The notes under the pieces were generated by a model. The model did not search any database. It was not told the origin of the DNA and worked only from the letters and a program-made list of their open reading frames with translations. This document shows, piece by piece, positions 55,701 through 64,000 of a stretch of 64,000 bases of DNA (its first letter is position 1; each line of letters opens with the position of its first letter). Origin of the DNA: Streptomyces sp. AC512_CC834 (GTDB taxonomy: Bacteria; Actinomycetota; Actinomycetes; Streptomycetales; Streptomycetaceae). A program made the position numbers and the translations under genes. The stretch spans positions 1 to 64,000 of the forward strand of contig NZ_JAGMUO010000061.1 of assembly GCF_019049325.1 (NCBI RefSeq), in the 5' to 3' direction.

Positions 55701-55756
55701 TCGAACTGCGCCCGTTCGAACTGCTCACCCTTAGATTCCGCGACCCCGTGGTCTGA
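52715..55756 (+). CDS. GH38 alpha-mannosidase
   Basis: The protein has 1013 residues from TTG 52715 with GAGGAGA upstream; no signal peptide, so it is cytoplasmic. N-terminal beta domain (1-260), then the GH38 catalytic barrel: HAHIDCAWLWPTRET with zinc ligands His268 and Asp270, the ESDTNMPGGEALVRQ segment and the catalytic nucleophile Asp380 in WLPDSFGY. The alpha-mannosidase middle domain and the long C-terminal beta region follow. It removes terminal alpha-mannose from imported oligosaccharides. It lies 60 bases behind the importer, in one operon. Confidence 0.93.
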   Translation: MVDDNPNGRVQLDATALAMLRVRRFTRFRIRPAVYRDSCPTTITAWTVGGEPVPFAAAVTQTYRPFAPGQPWGRPWDTTWFDVRGEVPEDWAASGAELVVDLGFTGDQPGFQAEAMVYRPDGEIIKAIEPYNSWVALPDPGPFRLLIEAAANPIVQVPYEYEPTAMGDRATAGDEPLYRLTDLSVAARDQEVWELLQDVTALDGLVDVLPEQGARRAEIVHALERMVDVMDPEDVAGTAARGREVLAPVLAGRAADSSLIVSAVGHAHIDCAWLWPTRETVRKVARTFANVLDLGERHPEFVFAASSAQQYAWLKDTQPRLFERVRRAVADGVIRPVGGMWVESDTNMPGGEALVRQFVLGKRFFAEEFGVDSEEVWLPDSFGYTAAMPQIARAAGARYFLTQKPSWNEINPMPHSSFHWEGIDGSRVFTHFPPAETYNSDLGAADLARTERTFRQKGKARHVLGLYGWGDGGGGPTREMLAAAERKRDLDGSPRVRMDDPGSFFRTAEAELPAPPVWVGEMYLELHRGTLISQARSKRGNRRSEALLREAELWAATAAVRRGARYPYDELRRIWETVLLLQFHDILPGTSIAWVHQEAEAEYERVANELTTMITTALDALRGDAAARADTAGTLVAANAGPYARRGVPAMGLGPATEAPAAVPRHQNDRIVLDDGTLHVEIDRRGTLVSVRDLHADRELLPSGVAGGVLQLFRDTPREWDAWDINDEDKRSGSDLVEPASIDIVDDAVVVRHERGQTVITTSVRLSEGRIDYAFDIDWHESQKLLKLAFPLDIRTDRATSEIQFGHLHRPVHQNTSWDAARFETVAHRWIHVGEPGYGVAIANDVVYGHDIRGGQAPDGRPMTTARLSLLRAPRYPDPNADQGRHTFSVSVRPGGIPDAVADGYALQLPPRTAPGTAVEPLLEVSDRAVVVESVKLAEDRSGDLVVRLYEAHGNRSRATVRTAFSWSEAVATDLLERAVDSAAVRAAAPGTEVALELRPFELLTLRFRDPVV

Positions 55757-55840
55757 CAGCCCTGTCGGCCACCCCGCCGAAGAACATCCCACCGGCTCTG
55801 AGCGGCACGCGGCGACGCGTCCGACGGAAAGGCTGTCCCC

Positions 55841-57715
55841 ATGTCGATCGATCGATCCGAGCCGCCCCGGCCGGAGTATCCGCGACCGCAGTTCCGGCGC
55901 GATCGCTGGCTGAACCTCAACGGCAGCTGGGAGTTCGAGATCGACCGGTCCGACACCGGCCGGGAGCGCGGGCTGGCCGAGCGAGGACTGGCCGGCGAGA
56001 TCCTGGTGCCCTTCGCCCCCGAATCGAGGCTCTCCGGCGTCGAGGAGCAGGACTTCATGCGGGCGGTCTGGTACCGCCGCCTGATCACCGTGCCACGGGA
56101 CTGGGCGGGCCACCGGGTGCTGCTGCACTTCGGTGCGGTCGACCACGACGCGACCGTCTGGGTGAACGGCGTCGAGGTCGGGCGGCACCGGGGCGGGTTC
56201 TCCGGCTTCGGGTTCGACATCACCGACGCCGCCCCCGCCGGGGTGCCGGTGCCGCTCGTGGTGCGGGCCCGGGACGAGCCGGAGGCTCCGCAGGCCAGAG
56301 GCAAGCAGTCGGTGGCGTACGCGCCGAGCGGGCCCAAGTACGGGCGTACGACCGGCATCTGGCAGACCGTCTGGATGGAACCGGTGCCACCGACCGCCAT
56401 CCGCCGCCCCCGCATCACACCCAACCTCGCGGCCGGAGCCCTCGACGTTCAGGTGCCGCTCTCGGCGAACCTGCCCGGCGGCGCGGTTCATCTCCGGGTC
56501 CGCGACGAATCCGGCGAGGTGGTGCGCGGCAGCGTCCGCGCCGACCTGGACCTCGCGCCGCGGCTGAGCCTGGTGCTGCCACCGGAGCGGATCCGGACCT
56601 GGTCGCCGTCGGACCCGCATTTGTACGGCCTCGACATCGAGTTGCGGGACGCGGACGGACGGGTCGTCGACACGGTCGAGTCGTACGCGGGCCTGCGCGG
56701 CGTCGCGGTCACCGGCAAACAGATCAGGATCAACGGCGAGGTCGTCTTCCAACGACTGGTACTGGACCAGGGCTACTACCCGGACGGGCTGATGACCGCG
56801 CCCAGCGACGCCGACCTGGTCCAAGACATCCGACTCGGCCAGGCGGCCGGCTTCAACGGTGCGCGGCTGCACCAGAAGGTCTTCGAGGAGCGCTACCTCT
56901 ACCACGCCGACCGCCTGGGCTACCTGGTGTGGGGCGAGTTCGGCGACTGGGGCTGCAACACCGAGGAGGGTCGGTCCACCAACCAGCGTCCGGACGCGTC
57001 GTACGTCCAGGAATGGCTGGAGGTGCTGGAACGGGACCACTCCCACCCGTCGATCATCGGCTGGTGCCCGATGAACGAGACCTGGCAGGCCTACGGCGAC
57101 AGGATCACCGCGCTGGACGACGTGATGCGCGGGATGTTCCTGGCCACGAAGGCCCACGACACCTCCCGGCCGGTGCTCGACACCTCCGGCTACGCGCACC
57201 GGATCGTCGAGTCCGACGTGTTCGACAGCCACGACTACGAACAGGACCCGGACACGTTCGCCGCCAACCACGCCGCCCTCCACGACGGCGAGCCCTACGT
57301 GAACCGGTCGGACGACACCGGCGAATCCTGGTCCGTCGGCTATCGCGGCCAGCCCTTCTTCGTCAGCGAGTTCGGCGGCATCTGGTGGAATCCGGCCGAG
57401 GCCGACCGGCCGCAGTCGGACGCCACCTCCTGGGGGTACGGCAACCGGGTGCACGGCGTCGAGGAGTTCCACACCCGGTTCGAGGGACTCGTCGCGGCGC
57501 TGCTCGACCACCCGGACATGTTCGGATACTGCTACACACAGCTGACCGACGTCTTCCAGGAACAGAACGGCGTCTACGGATTCGACCGGTCGGAGAAGTT
57601 CGAGACCCGGCGCATCCGCTCGGCGCAGCACCGGCCCGCGGCGATCGAAGCCGCCGCACGGGAGCAGGACGCTCCGACGGACGCGAAGCGGACCGACGAG
57701 GAGATCAAGCGGTAG
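55841..57715 (+). CDS. GH2 glycoside hydrolase
   Basis: The chain is 624 residues long, cytoplasmic (no signal peptide). A jelly-roll sugar-binding domain (LNLNGSWEFEID, WYRRLITVP, VWVNGVEVGRHRGGFSGF), an Ig-like domain and a GH2 barrel with the acid/base Glu413 in PMNET and the nucleophile Glu510 in SEFGG. At this size it is closer to beta-glucuronidase/short beta-galactosidase-type enzymes than to beta-mannosidase (about 800 or more). The aglycone side of the substrate is therefore open. It shares the operon with GH38. Confidence 0.88.
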   Translation: MSIDRSEPPRPEYPRPQFRRDRWLNLNGSWEFEIDRSDTGRERGLAERGLAGEILVPFAPESRLSGVEEQDFMRAVWYRRLITVPRDWAGHRVLLHFGAVDHDATVWVNGVEVGRHRGGFSGFGFDITDAAPAGVPVPLVVRARDEPEAPQARGKQSVAYAPSGPKYGRTTGIWQTVWMEPVPPTAIRRPRITPNLAAGALDVQVPLSANLPGGAVHLRVRDESGEVVRGSVRADLDLAPRLSLVLPPERIRTWSPSDPHLYGLDIELRDADGRVVDTVESYAGLRGVAVTGKQIRINGEVVFQRLVLDQGYYPDGLMTAPSDADLVQDIRLGQAAGFNGARLHQKVFEERYLYHADRLGYLVWGEFGDWGCNTEEGRSTNQRPDASYVQEWLEVLERDHSHPSIIGWCPMNETWQAYGDRITALDDVMRGMFLATKAHDTSRPVLDTSGYAHRIVESDVFDSHDYEQDPDTFAANHAALHDGEPYVNRSDDTGESWSVGYRGQPFFVSEFGGIWWNPAEADRPQSDATSWGYGNRVHGVEEFHTRFEGLVAALLDHPDMFGYCYTQLTDVFQEQNGVYGFDRSEKFETRRIRSAQHRPAAIEAAAREQDAPTDAKRTDEEIKR

Positions 57716-57759
57716 TCCCGACACGGGCCCGGCCCGGCCCGACGCCAGGCGTGTCCGTG

Positions 57760-59030
57760 CGGCTCCGCGTCGTGACGTCGCCCGACGGCTGCCAGGACCA
57801 GCGCCGAGACGAGGACGAGACAGGCGGCGGCCGAGAGCAGTCCGAAGGCACGGTGGAAGCCGCCGAGGAGGGAATCGGCCCGGGGCGCCACGATGACGAC
57901 GCAGGCGCCGCCCAGGCTCCGTCCCAGACGCTGAGCGATGTTGGCGATGGTCGTGGCGTCACCGAGACGGTCCTTGCCGGCCCGGACGGCGGCCGTCAGG
58001 GCCCGGCAGCCCGGCGATGCCGACGCCTGTGCCACGGACGGCCTGGAGCGCCTCCACGGTGACGAGGTCGGTGTCGGCGGGAAGGAGGACGAAGGGGAGT
58101 GTCGAGCCGATCGTGACGATCAGCCCGATGACACATGCGGCGCCGGCACCGATCCGGTCGGTGAGGCGTCCGCCCACCCGCATCGCGACCGCCGCGCCCG
58201 CTCCGTAGGCCGGCAGCAGGAGCCCGGTCGCGATCACCGTCTGACCGCGAAGCCGCTCGTAGCAGAGGGGCGGCAGGACAAGCCCTCCGAACAGACTGAG
58301 TCCCGTGAGGAAGGCGGTCACGAGCGCCGTTGTGCAGGTGGGCCGGCGCAGCAGGCCCAGATGCAGCAGGGTGGGGCGCGCGGTACCGCTGGTGCGCAGG
58401 CGGGCCTCGACCAGGTAGGCGATCAGCAGCAGCGCGCCGGCACCGGCGAGGACGGCTCCGCGGACGCCGGCGGCTCCCGCCCCGCCGACGCGGGTGAGAC
58501 CGAATGACAGGAGCGGCAGGCCGGACGTCGGCAGCGCCAGCCCGACCACGTCGAGTCGCGCCGTCCGGTCGGCGTCGTTTTTCGGAAGCACCCGCGATGC
58601 CAGGAGCAGCGCGGCGGCCCCGACGGGCAGATTGACCAGGAACAGCCAACGCCGCCCGAGACTGTCGATCAGCAGACCGCCGAGGGTCGGCCCGATGGCC
58701 GGCGCGAGGACGAGTGCGATCCCCGCGGTGGACACGACCCGGCCGATCCGGGACGGATCGACCGCGTGGAAGACGATGCTCTGCCCGGCCGGGACCAGCA
58801 GTCCCCCCGCCGCGCCCTGCAGGACCCGGGCGACGACGAGGACCGTCGGGCTGGGAGCGAACGCGCACAGCGCCCAGCGGGCGCTGAAGCCACGAGCACG
58901 CGGGCAACGCCGTCGCCAGGCCCACGTTGACTAGGGAGGTGTCCAGGCCAGCCATGAAGCCGCCCGTCATGGTCAGCGCGATCAGCGGTCCCACCCCGCC
59001 CCTGAGGCGGGGCCGGTGTTCGACGGTCAC
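57760..59030 (-). pseudogene. MFS drug transporter, fragmented
   Basis: From GTG 59030 the frame reads GPLIALTMTGGFMAGLDTSL and VNVGLAT, then joins directly to ALPACSWL, so about 40 residues (the first loop and helix) are deleted. Other frames continue: FSARWALCAFAPSPTVLVVA, VSTAGIALVLAPAIGPTLGG (58735 on), EALQAVRGTGVGIAGLP, and GDATTIANIAQRLGRSLGG to the end. Three or more frame changes exist. It was a DHA2-like (14-helix) exporter; its start overlapped the stop of a flavin monooxygenase (GTGA), so the two were an operon. Confidence 0.75.
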
Positions 59031-59345
59031 CGCCGCACGACCCAGCGGGAGAGCGCGGCGGCGAGAGCCTCGGCGGCGCGGTCAAGGCCGTCGGCGTCGC
59101 CCGGGGTCTCCTGTGCGGCCCACACGATGACGCGGCCGGGACGGACGAGGAGGCCGGGCCCCTCGTTGCCGGCGTCCGCGACGGGCGACCTCGGTCCGGA
59201 GCTCTTGCACGGCGGCGGCGCAACGGGCGTCCGGGGAACGGTCGACGAGGACGAAGCGGCCGTCGTGGGCGTGATCGGCGAGGCGGCCACCGCTGACGAG
59301 GGCGGCATCGCCGATCAGGGAACCGACCGGGCCCGCGGACCGGGG
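59027..59345 (-). pseudogene. FAD monooxygenase C-terminal remnant
   Basis: The minus strand reads GSLIGDAALVSGGRLADHAH and GRFVLVDRSPDARCAAAVQE, then in the next frame NEGPGLLVRPGRVIVWAA to ALAAALSRWVVRR and the stop at 59027. This is the thioredoxin-like tail of large aromatic-ring flavin monooxygenases (rifampin-monooxygenase type). The FAD-binding body is missing. Its stop overlaps the start of the dead MFS gene. Confidence 0.55.
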
Positions 59346-59959
59346 AAGCCCGAAGCCGGCCGGTGGTCGTCGACGTGCTGAGCAACCTCGGTGTCGCCCA
59401 CCACGCCAGTGGGTTCGTCGGGCGGCCGATGCCGCAGCTCGACCTCGACGTGATGGTGCGCGAGGCCGTGGGACCTCGACGACGTGCGGGAGCGCTGCGT
59501 CCGGCTCCTGGAGGAGTTCGACCCCGACCGGTCGAGCGCGGCACAGCGCAGGCTCGACGACCGCGAGGCGTTCGTGCTGTGCACCAGCCGCCCCCGGCGC
59601 CCCGCCACTTCGTCGCATGCGCCGCAGAGCAGTACGAGTAATCCGCGTTCGGCAAGTACTGCGCCGATGGGAACCGGAACCAGGCCGGGGGAGGGGCGGC
59701 GGTGAAGTCGCGGTCGACCGGGTCCGGCGGCCGGGCGTCGTCGGTTCCGTTGACCGAGGTGCGGATGAGTCGCGCCGACGGCGACAGCTCAAGAACCCGG
59801 CAGATGGGATCGTCCCCGTGTGGTGTCGGTGAAATGTCGGCGGAAGGTAGGGGATCTGTCGGGGCTGCCGGCCGGACATCGGTCGGATGTCGGCGGGGTC
59901 CGGCATCTTTCTGGAGACGGCCGGCCCTCCCGGGCCGCCCAACAACTTACGGAGCCACC
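59346..59959. other. debris without a clear gene
   Basis: Some 600 bases with short protein-like stretches on the plus strand (VLSNLGVAHHASGFVGRP; VRLLEEFDPDRSSAAQRRL) in different frames, suggesting remains of one or two genes. No family is assigned and no start or stop pairing makes sense. The last bases hold GGAG before the next gene. Confidence 0.35.
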
Positions 59960-61051
59960 ATGCACACCCCCGTCACGATCATCGGCGCCGGACTCGGCGG
60001 GCTCACGCTGGCCCGTGTCCTGCACGTCCACGGCATCCCGGTCACGGTCCACGAGGCGGAGCCCTCCCCCTCGGCACGCTCACAGGGCGGACTGCTCGAC
60101 ATCCGCGACTACAACGGGCAGCTCGCACTCACGGCGGCCGGCCTGACGGACGAGTTCCACGCCGTCGTCCTCGAGGGCCGCCAGGCGATGCGGATCCTCG
60201 CCCCGGACGGAACCGTGCTGCTGGACCAGGCCGACGACGGCACGGGCGAACGACCCGAGGTGCAGCGCGGTGACCTGCGACAGCTCCTGCTCGACTCACT
60301 CCCGGCAGGCACCGTCCGGTGGGGGCGCAAGGCCGACCGCGTCCGTGCCCTCGGTGAGGGCCGCCACGAAGTGACGTTCTCCGACGGCGACGCACTGGTC
60401 ACCGACCTGCTGGTCGGCGCGGACGGAGCGTGGTCACGGGTACGGCCACTGCTGTCCACCGCCACTCCCGAGTACATCGGCAAGTCGGTCGTGGAGACCT
60501 ACCTGTACGACGCCGTCACCCGGCATCCGGCCGCGGCGAAAACGGTCGGCGCGGGGATGTTGCTCGCCACCGCACCGGGCAGGGAGATCTTCGCCCACCG
60601 GGAGAAGGACGACACCCTGCACGCCTACGCGGGGCTGGCCGAGCCGCAGGACTGGTTCGCCGCCGTCGATTTCACCGATGCCGCGGATGCCGCCGCGCGG
60701 GTCGCGCAGGAGTTCGTCGGCTGGGTGCCGGAACTCACCGCGCTGATCACCGACAGCGATGTCGCGCCGGTGCTGTGCCCCCTCCACGCCCTGCCGACCG
60801 GACACCGGTGGGACCGGGTGCCGGGCGTGACCCTGCTCGGCGACGCCGCCCACCTCGCGGCGCCCAACGGCGAGGGGGCCAACCTGGCCATGCTCGACGG
60901 CGCCGAACTCGGTGCGGCCCTCGCCGCGCACCCCGACGACATCGAGAAGGCCCTCACCCAGTACGAGCAGGCCATGTTCCCCCGCAGCGCCGAGAGCGCA
61001 ACCAACGGGTTGGCCGAGATCGAGTCCGCCCGCGACACGGCAGGTGCCTGA
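59960..61051 (+). CDS. TetX-like FAD-dependent monooxygenase
   Basis: The protein has 363 residues from ATG 59960 with GGAG upstream. FAD Rossmann GAGLGG (9-14) is followed by EAEPSPSARSQGGLLDI, the VQRGDLRQLLLDSL helix, the DG motif LLVGADGAWSRVR and the GD motif LLGDAAHLAAPNGEGANLAM. Length and layout match the tetracycline-destructase-like small flavin monooxygenases common in Streptomyces. Whether it acts on antibiotics cannot be told. It is intact and apparently monocistronic, with a terminator right behind. Confidence 0.9.
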   Translation: MHTPVTIIGAGLGGLTLARVLHVHGIPVTVHEAEPSPSARSQGGLLDIRDYNGQLALTAAGLTDEFHAVVLEGRQAMRILAPDGTVLLDQADDGTGERPEVQRGDLRQLLLDSLPAGTVRWGRKADRVRALGEGRHEVTFSDGDALVTDLLVGADGAWSRVRPLLSTATPEYIGKSVVETYLYDAVTRHPAAAKTVGAGMLLATAPGREIFAHREKDDTLHAYAGLAEPQDWFAAVDFTDAADAAARVAQEFVGWVPELTALITDSDVAPVLCPLHALPTGHRWDRVPGVTLLGDAAHLAAPNGEGANLAMLDGAELGAALAAHPDDIEKALTQYEQAMFPRSAESATNGLAEIESARDTAGA

Positions 61052-61055
61052 CCGG

Positions 61056-61078
61056 GGTTCCCCGGCATCCGGGGAACC
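61056..61078. terminator. terminator behind the flavin monooxygenase
   Basis: Perfect 8-bp stem (61056-61063 with 61071-61078) with a seven-base loop, starting five bases after the stop. Confidence 0.55.
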
Positions 61079-61177
61079 TCTCCCAATTACCGTCTTCGTA
61101 GCCCCGCAACGGGGGTACCGGCCTTCGGAGTTGGCACGACCACCGACTTCTCCGCAGGTCGGAAGGCTCTTCGCAAT

Positions 61178-62262
61178 GTGGGTGTGGCGATCAGTGCCGT
61201 GGCAGGGCCGGACGAGTACGACCGGAGGACACGGCACGTGATCGACACCGGTGACATCGACGTCATGGCGCGTCTGATGGAAGCCCTCGAGGTGATCGAG
61301 TCCGGCGTGCAGCCGTTCCTGCTCGCCCTGCCGACCCACGCCACCGGCGCGGTGGACGCGAGCGCGCCGGCGGAACGCATCGCCGAACTGGAGCGTCTGC
61401 GGGTCGAACCGGCACCGGTCGATCTGGCGCAGGCCCTGCTGCGGCTCACCCCCACAGCGGACGAGGAGGTGCGGCGCGCCGCGGGTGATCTGCGGTCGGA
61501 CGCCGGCCGGCAGCCGGCGCGCCGGCTGAGCGAGGGCGGCCTGCCACGCCGGGACTCGACCCCGCAGAAGTGGCCGGCCGCCGATCCGGCCGACGCTCCG
61601 CCCGGCGTGTGGGAGCCGGTGTCCCCCGGTCTGAACCGGACTCTTCCGCTTCCACCGGTCGCCGCGGCCCTGGCCGGCACCTACGAACGGGACCGCACTC
61701 ACAAGGGGAGTCACATCACCTACGAGACCTACGCCGCACCGTCATGGGTGGCTCAGCTGCCGCATCACCGCGACAAGGTGGCCGCACGCGTCAAGAGCGC
61801 GGCGGACGGCCGCCTGCTCGCGTGCCTGGCCGAAGCGGGCGGCCCGGCGGGATACGCCCTACACTGGCAGATCGCAAGGAAGATCGACTACTTGAGCGAC
61901 GCGGCGGTGGACGCCCTGCTCGTGCTCGCCGCCCGGGGACACCTGGACGGCAGGCTCCTCGCGGGCCAGTTGCAGGCGTCGATACGCAAGGGATCGAGTT
62001 CACCGAAACGTGTCACCGACGCGCTGCGTGCGGCGGCCGAGACCGGCGCGTAGCGACGGTCTGGTCCGTGCTGGAGCCCGCTCTGCCCGCGCTGCTGCGC
62101 GGCACACCGGTCCGGGGAGCCGGGGCGCTCCTCGCACTCGCGGTCGAGTGCGCTTCGCGCAGTGGGGCCAAGGGCGGCATCCCCGAGGTGGAGAAGCCGC
62201 CGCGCGCACCGGATCGAGCCAGACGGTGAAGCACGCCAGGCTGCTGCGAGACGTTTTGCTGA
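61178..62262 (+). pseudogene. C-terminal part of a large actinobacterial protein (DUF6493-like), frameshifted
   Basis: The first frame (61178-62053) reads VQPFLLALPTHATGAVDASA, LERLRVEPAPVDLAQALLRL and HWQIARKIDYLSDAAVDAL to AAAETGA. A second frame continues WSVLEPALPALLRGTPVRG and LLALAVECASRSGA to 62229. A third supplies SSQTVKHARLLRDVLL. Together they resemble the last third of long (about 900-residue) cytoplasmic proteins I know as DUF6493; the N-terminal two thirds are absent. Two frame changes, no ribosome site at 61178. Confidence 0.55.
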
Positions 62263-62266
62263 CACC

Positions 62267-62468
62267 ACTGTCCGTTTCTTCGCCGCGATGATGATCGGCC
62301 GCCGTGGCCGCGACCTCGCCGACCGGCTCACCAGTGCCGAGGACACCGGGACGAAGCCGCTGAAGACCCTGCCCCGCGGCCTCCGCCAGGACTTCGATGC
62401 CGTCACCGCCGGCCTCGGTCCGGCCGGGTTCGCACTCCTCCGCCCGCAGGTACTCGTCGCCGGCCAAA
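62267..62468 (+). pseudogene. ISL3 transposase C-terminal fragment
   Basis: The frame reads TVRFFAAMMIGRRGRDLADR, then PLKTLPRGLRQDFDAVTAGL and GPAGFALLRPQVLVAG, the tail of ISL3 transposases. The core of that tail (the SSGxVEGHVNRIKxLKRQMYGR region with the catalytic Glu) is deleted between AGL and GPAGF. The upstream part of the transposase is absent. Its 5' edge abuts the decayed large-protein gene. Confidence 0.6.
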
Positions 62469-62769
62469 GACCGTCACCCTCCGCAGCCGCCCCAAGAAGC
62501 GGATCAGAACCACTGCCGCTGGACGTCGCCCGCGACGTGGGCCGCTGGGTCGCCCATCCGCCCGGCCCGACGATGCGGATCGTCGACCTCTGCCCCGGCG
62601 GGGCCAGGACCGACGCCCGCGACGCGTTCATCGTCGCGGACGCGGCCCGCGAGATGCCGCACACCTCGCGCTCGCCCGACCTGGAAGTGTGCGGCTGGGG
62701 TGTTGCAACGGCCGCCAGAACCCAAGTCCGGAGGGAAAGCGGGCGCGAGGGGTTCCGGGCGACAAGCCC
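62469..62769. other. no clear gene
   Basis: About 300 bases in which one plus-strand frame stays open (PLDVARDVGRWVAHPPGP; TDARDAFIVADAAREMP) without a start or known family. It may be further debris. Confidence 0.3.
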
Positions 62770-64000
62770 TCAGCGGCTCCGGTCGAGTGTCACGGCGAAC
62801 AGCTTGAGCCGGGCATCGTCCGGCAACCGCAGGGAGCGGACCGCACGGTTGGGGTCCAGGGGCATGGTGCGTGCGTAGATGTTGACGGACGGCCCGTCGC
62901 GGCCCGCGCCGGCGCGGTACCGGTACGGCGCCGCCACGGCCACGGTCTCGCCGGACTGAGGGCTGCCCGCCCAGTCGCTGAACCGCAGGGGCAGGGCGGC
63001 GGTGGAGCCGTCGGCGTAGGTGACGGTGCCGGCCCCCTCCACCGTGCCGCCCGAGGCGGCGCCCAGGACGTGCAGTTCCCGGGCCCGCACGTCGGGCAGT
63101 GCCAGGGTCTGTCCCCGGGCGGTGACCGTGTTTGTGGCGCCGTCGGCCGAGGACGGGAACACGAACGGTGCCCCGGCCAGTACCGACGGGCCGGTGGTGG
63201 GCAGCGTCTCGGCCGCATAACTCCAGCCCAGACCGTCGAAGTCTCCGGCGCCCGGATGCGCGGCCGTCGCGATGGAGTCGCGGTCGTAGACGCCGGTCAG
63301 ATCGAGCGGGCAGGAGTCGGCGGAGGGGCCGCAGCCCAGCCGTCGGACGTCCAGGACGGCCGTCGTCGTCCGACTGCGCCCGTCGCGGGTGCGGACGGTG
63401 AACCGGATCCGGTGCTCACCGGCCTCCAGGGTCGCCGGGACGGCGATGTCCTGTGCCACGTCGACCTGCGCGAACCGGCCGCCGCTGGGTACGGCGAAGG
63501 AGTGTTCGTGATCCGTGCCGCCGAACGTCACGGTGAGCGTCCCGCGGACCGTGCCCGCCCCCTGGACCGTCGCCCGCGCGACGAAGGAGGCGGTGGAGGC
63601 TCGGCCGGCGAGCGTGACGGCCCGTCGCGGCGTGGCGGCGACCGACAGGGAGCGGTCGGGGTGGCGAGGGGGCGCGGGCCGTACCGGGCCGGGGCGGCCG
63701 AGCGTACGTGGGTCCACGGCGTCGGCCATGGCCTGGAGGCCGGCGTCGTTGGGGTGCAGATGGTCGCCGCTGTCGTAGCGTGTCCGCATCCGGTGCGGAT
63801 CCGCCGGGTCCCGCAGGGCCGCGTCGAAGTCGACCACCGCGTCGAAGACGCCGCCGTCGCGGATCCACTCGTTCACCGACGCGCGGGCGGCCTCCTGCTC
63901 CGGGCTGTACGACCCCCATCCCTTGAACGGTGTGATGGTGCCGCCCAGCACGCGCAGGCCCGCGGCGTGCGAACGGTCGGCGATCTCCCGCAGCCCCGCG
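62770..64000 (-). CDS. secreted SGNH/GDSL hydrolase with beta-domain tail, 5' end beyond the window
   Basis: At least 410 residues; the frame is open to the right edge. The visible start is the end of an SGNH domain: GLREIADRSHAAGLRVLGG, TPFKGWGSYSPEQEAARA, NEWIRDGGVFDAVVDFDAAL and the catalytic pair Asp-x-x-His in DSGDHLHPNDAGLQAMADAV. The remainder (from about 63690 down) is beta-rich: a sialate-esterase-like module (GTLTVTFGGTDHEHSF, LEAGEHRIRFTVRTRDG) and an alpha-L-arabinofuranosidase-like or NPCBM-like domain with SYAAETLPTTG and DWAGSPQSGETV. It is probably an extracellular esterase acting on sugars; the signal peptide would be outside the window. Confidence 0.85.
   Translation of the reverse strand, partial: AGLREIADRSHAAGLRVLGGTITPFKGWGSYSPEQEAARASVNEWIRDGGVFDAVVDFDAALRDPADPHRMRTRYDSGDHLHPNDAGLQAMADAVDPRTLGRPGPVRPAPPRHPDRSLSVAATPRRAVTLAGRASTASFVARATVQGAGTVRGTLTVTFGGTDHEHSFAVPSGGRFAQVDVAQDIAVPATLEAGEHRIRFTVRTRDGRSRTTTAVLDVRRLGCGPSADSCPLDLTGVYDRDSIATAAHPGAGDFDGLGWSYAAETLPTTGPSVLAGAPFVFPSSADGATNTVTARGQTLALPDVRARELHVLGAASGGTVEGAGTVTYADGSTAALPLRFSDWAGSPQSGETVAVAAPYRYRAGAGRDGPSVNIYARTMPLDPNRAVRSLRLPDDARLKLFAVTLDRSR

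Noticed and set aside
51737..57724. A minus-strand open frame of nearly 2000 codons opposite the glycosidase and permease genes
   Set aside because: It lies exactly antisense to several strongly supported genes and its composition is that of GC-rich shadow frames (long runs of Val/Gly/Arg/Asp, no domains).

Overview
The window is high-GC actinobacterial DNA and almost certainly a Streptomyces chromosome. The signs are strong GC3 bias, GTG/TTG starts, GGAG-type ribosome sites, many secreted hydrolases and lipoproteins, and one- or two-gene units each with its own regulator. About fifteen loci are broken by frameshifts, nonsense codons, deletions or insertion-sequence debris, which is typical of a variable chromosome arm rather than the core.

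Layout. 1-5100: a truncated SDR, a frameshifted alpha/beta hydrolase, a secreted SnoaL-like protein, an S8 protease and a scrambled second copy of the SnoaL-like gene. 5.1-11.1 kb: an XRE regulator, a decayed minus-strand gene and a very large secreted protease joining an M4 metalloprotease to an M28 aminopeptidase. 11.1-18.5 kb: an OmpR-type two-component system divergent from an adaptor/ATPase/permease ABC unit of MacB type, followed by a lipoprotein and its broken duplicate. 18.7-21.6 kb: a catalase-like haem protein coupled to a cytochrome b561, convergent with a secreted beta-propeller protein. 21.8-23.4 kb: a damaged ISL3-family element. 23.6-30.7 kb: small metabolic units (MBL hydrolase/PadR, HIT/GMC oxidoreductase, XRE/esterase, Lrp, Dps). 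31-33.6 kb: a PLP-dependent decarboxylase facing a dead aromatic amino acid hydroxylase. 33.8-38 kb: a GNAT, an unknown protein, a TetR relic, a Doc-like toxin-antitoxin pair and a TPR protein. 38.3-40.7 kb: two tandem secreted serine hydrolases. 40.8-47.1 kb: a DJ-1/PfpI protein, a metallophore-type ABC importer, a CopZ-like chaperone, a second and broken DJ-1 gene, a His/Met-rich membrane protein and an ECF sigma factor. 47.2-48.1 kb: P450 and TetR relics. 48.1-57.7 kb: a ROK regulator divergent from a sugar ABC importer plus GH38 and GH2 glycosidases. 57.7-64 kb: a dead monooxygenase/MFS operon, a TetX-like flavoprotein, a decayed large protein fused to an ISL3 tail, and a secreted SGNH hydrolase that runs off the right edge.

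Working units. The clearest functional locus is the ROK/ABC/GH38/GH2 cluster. It appears to take up mannose-containing oligosaccharides and cleave them in the cytoplasm, and a perfect inverted repeat lies between the -35 and -10 boxes of its transporter promoter. Other plausible units are the two-component system with the ABC exporter and lipoprotein (cell-envelope stress), the catalase/b561 pair (periplasmic redox), the Doc-like toxin-antitoxin pair and the metal-handling genes around 42-47 kb. No rRNA, tRNA or CRISPR array was seen. All assignments come from reading motifs by eye without database searches.
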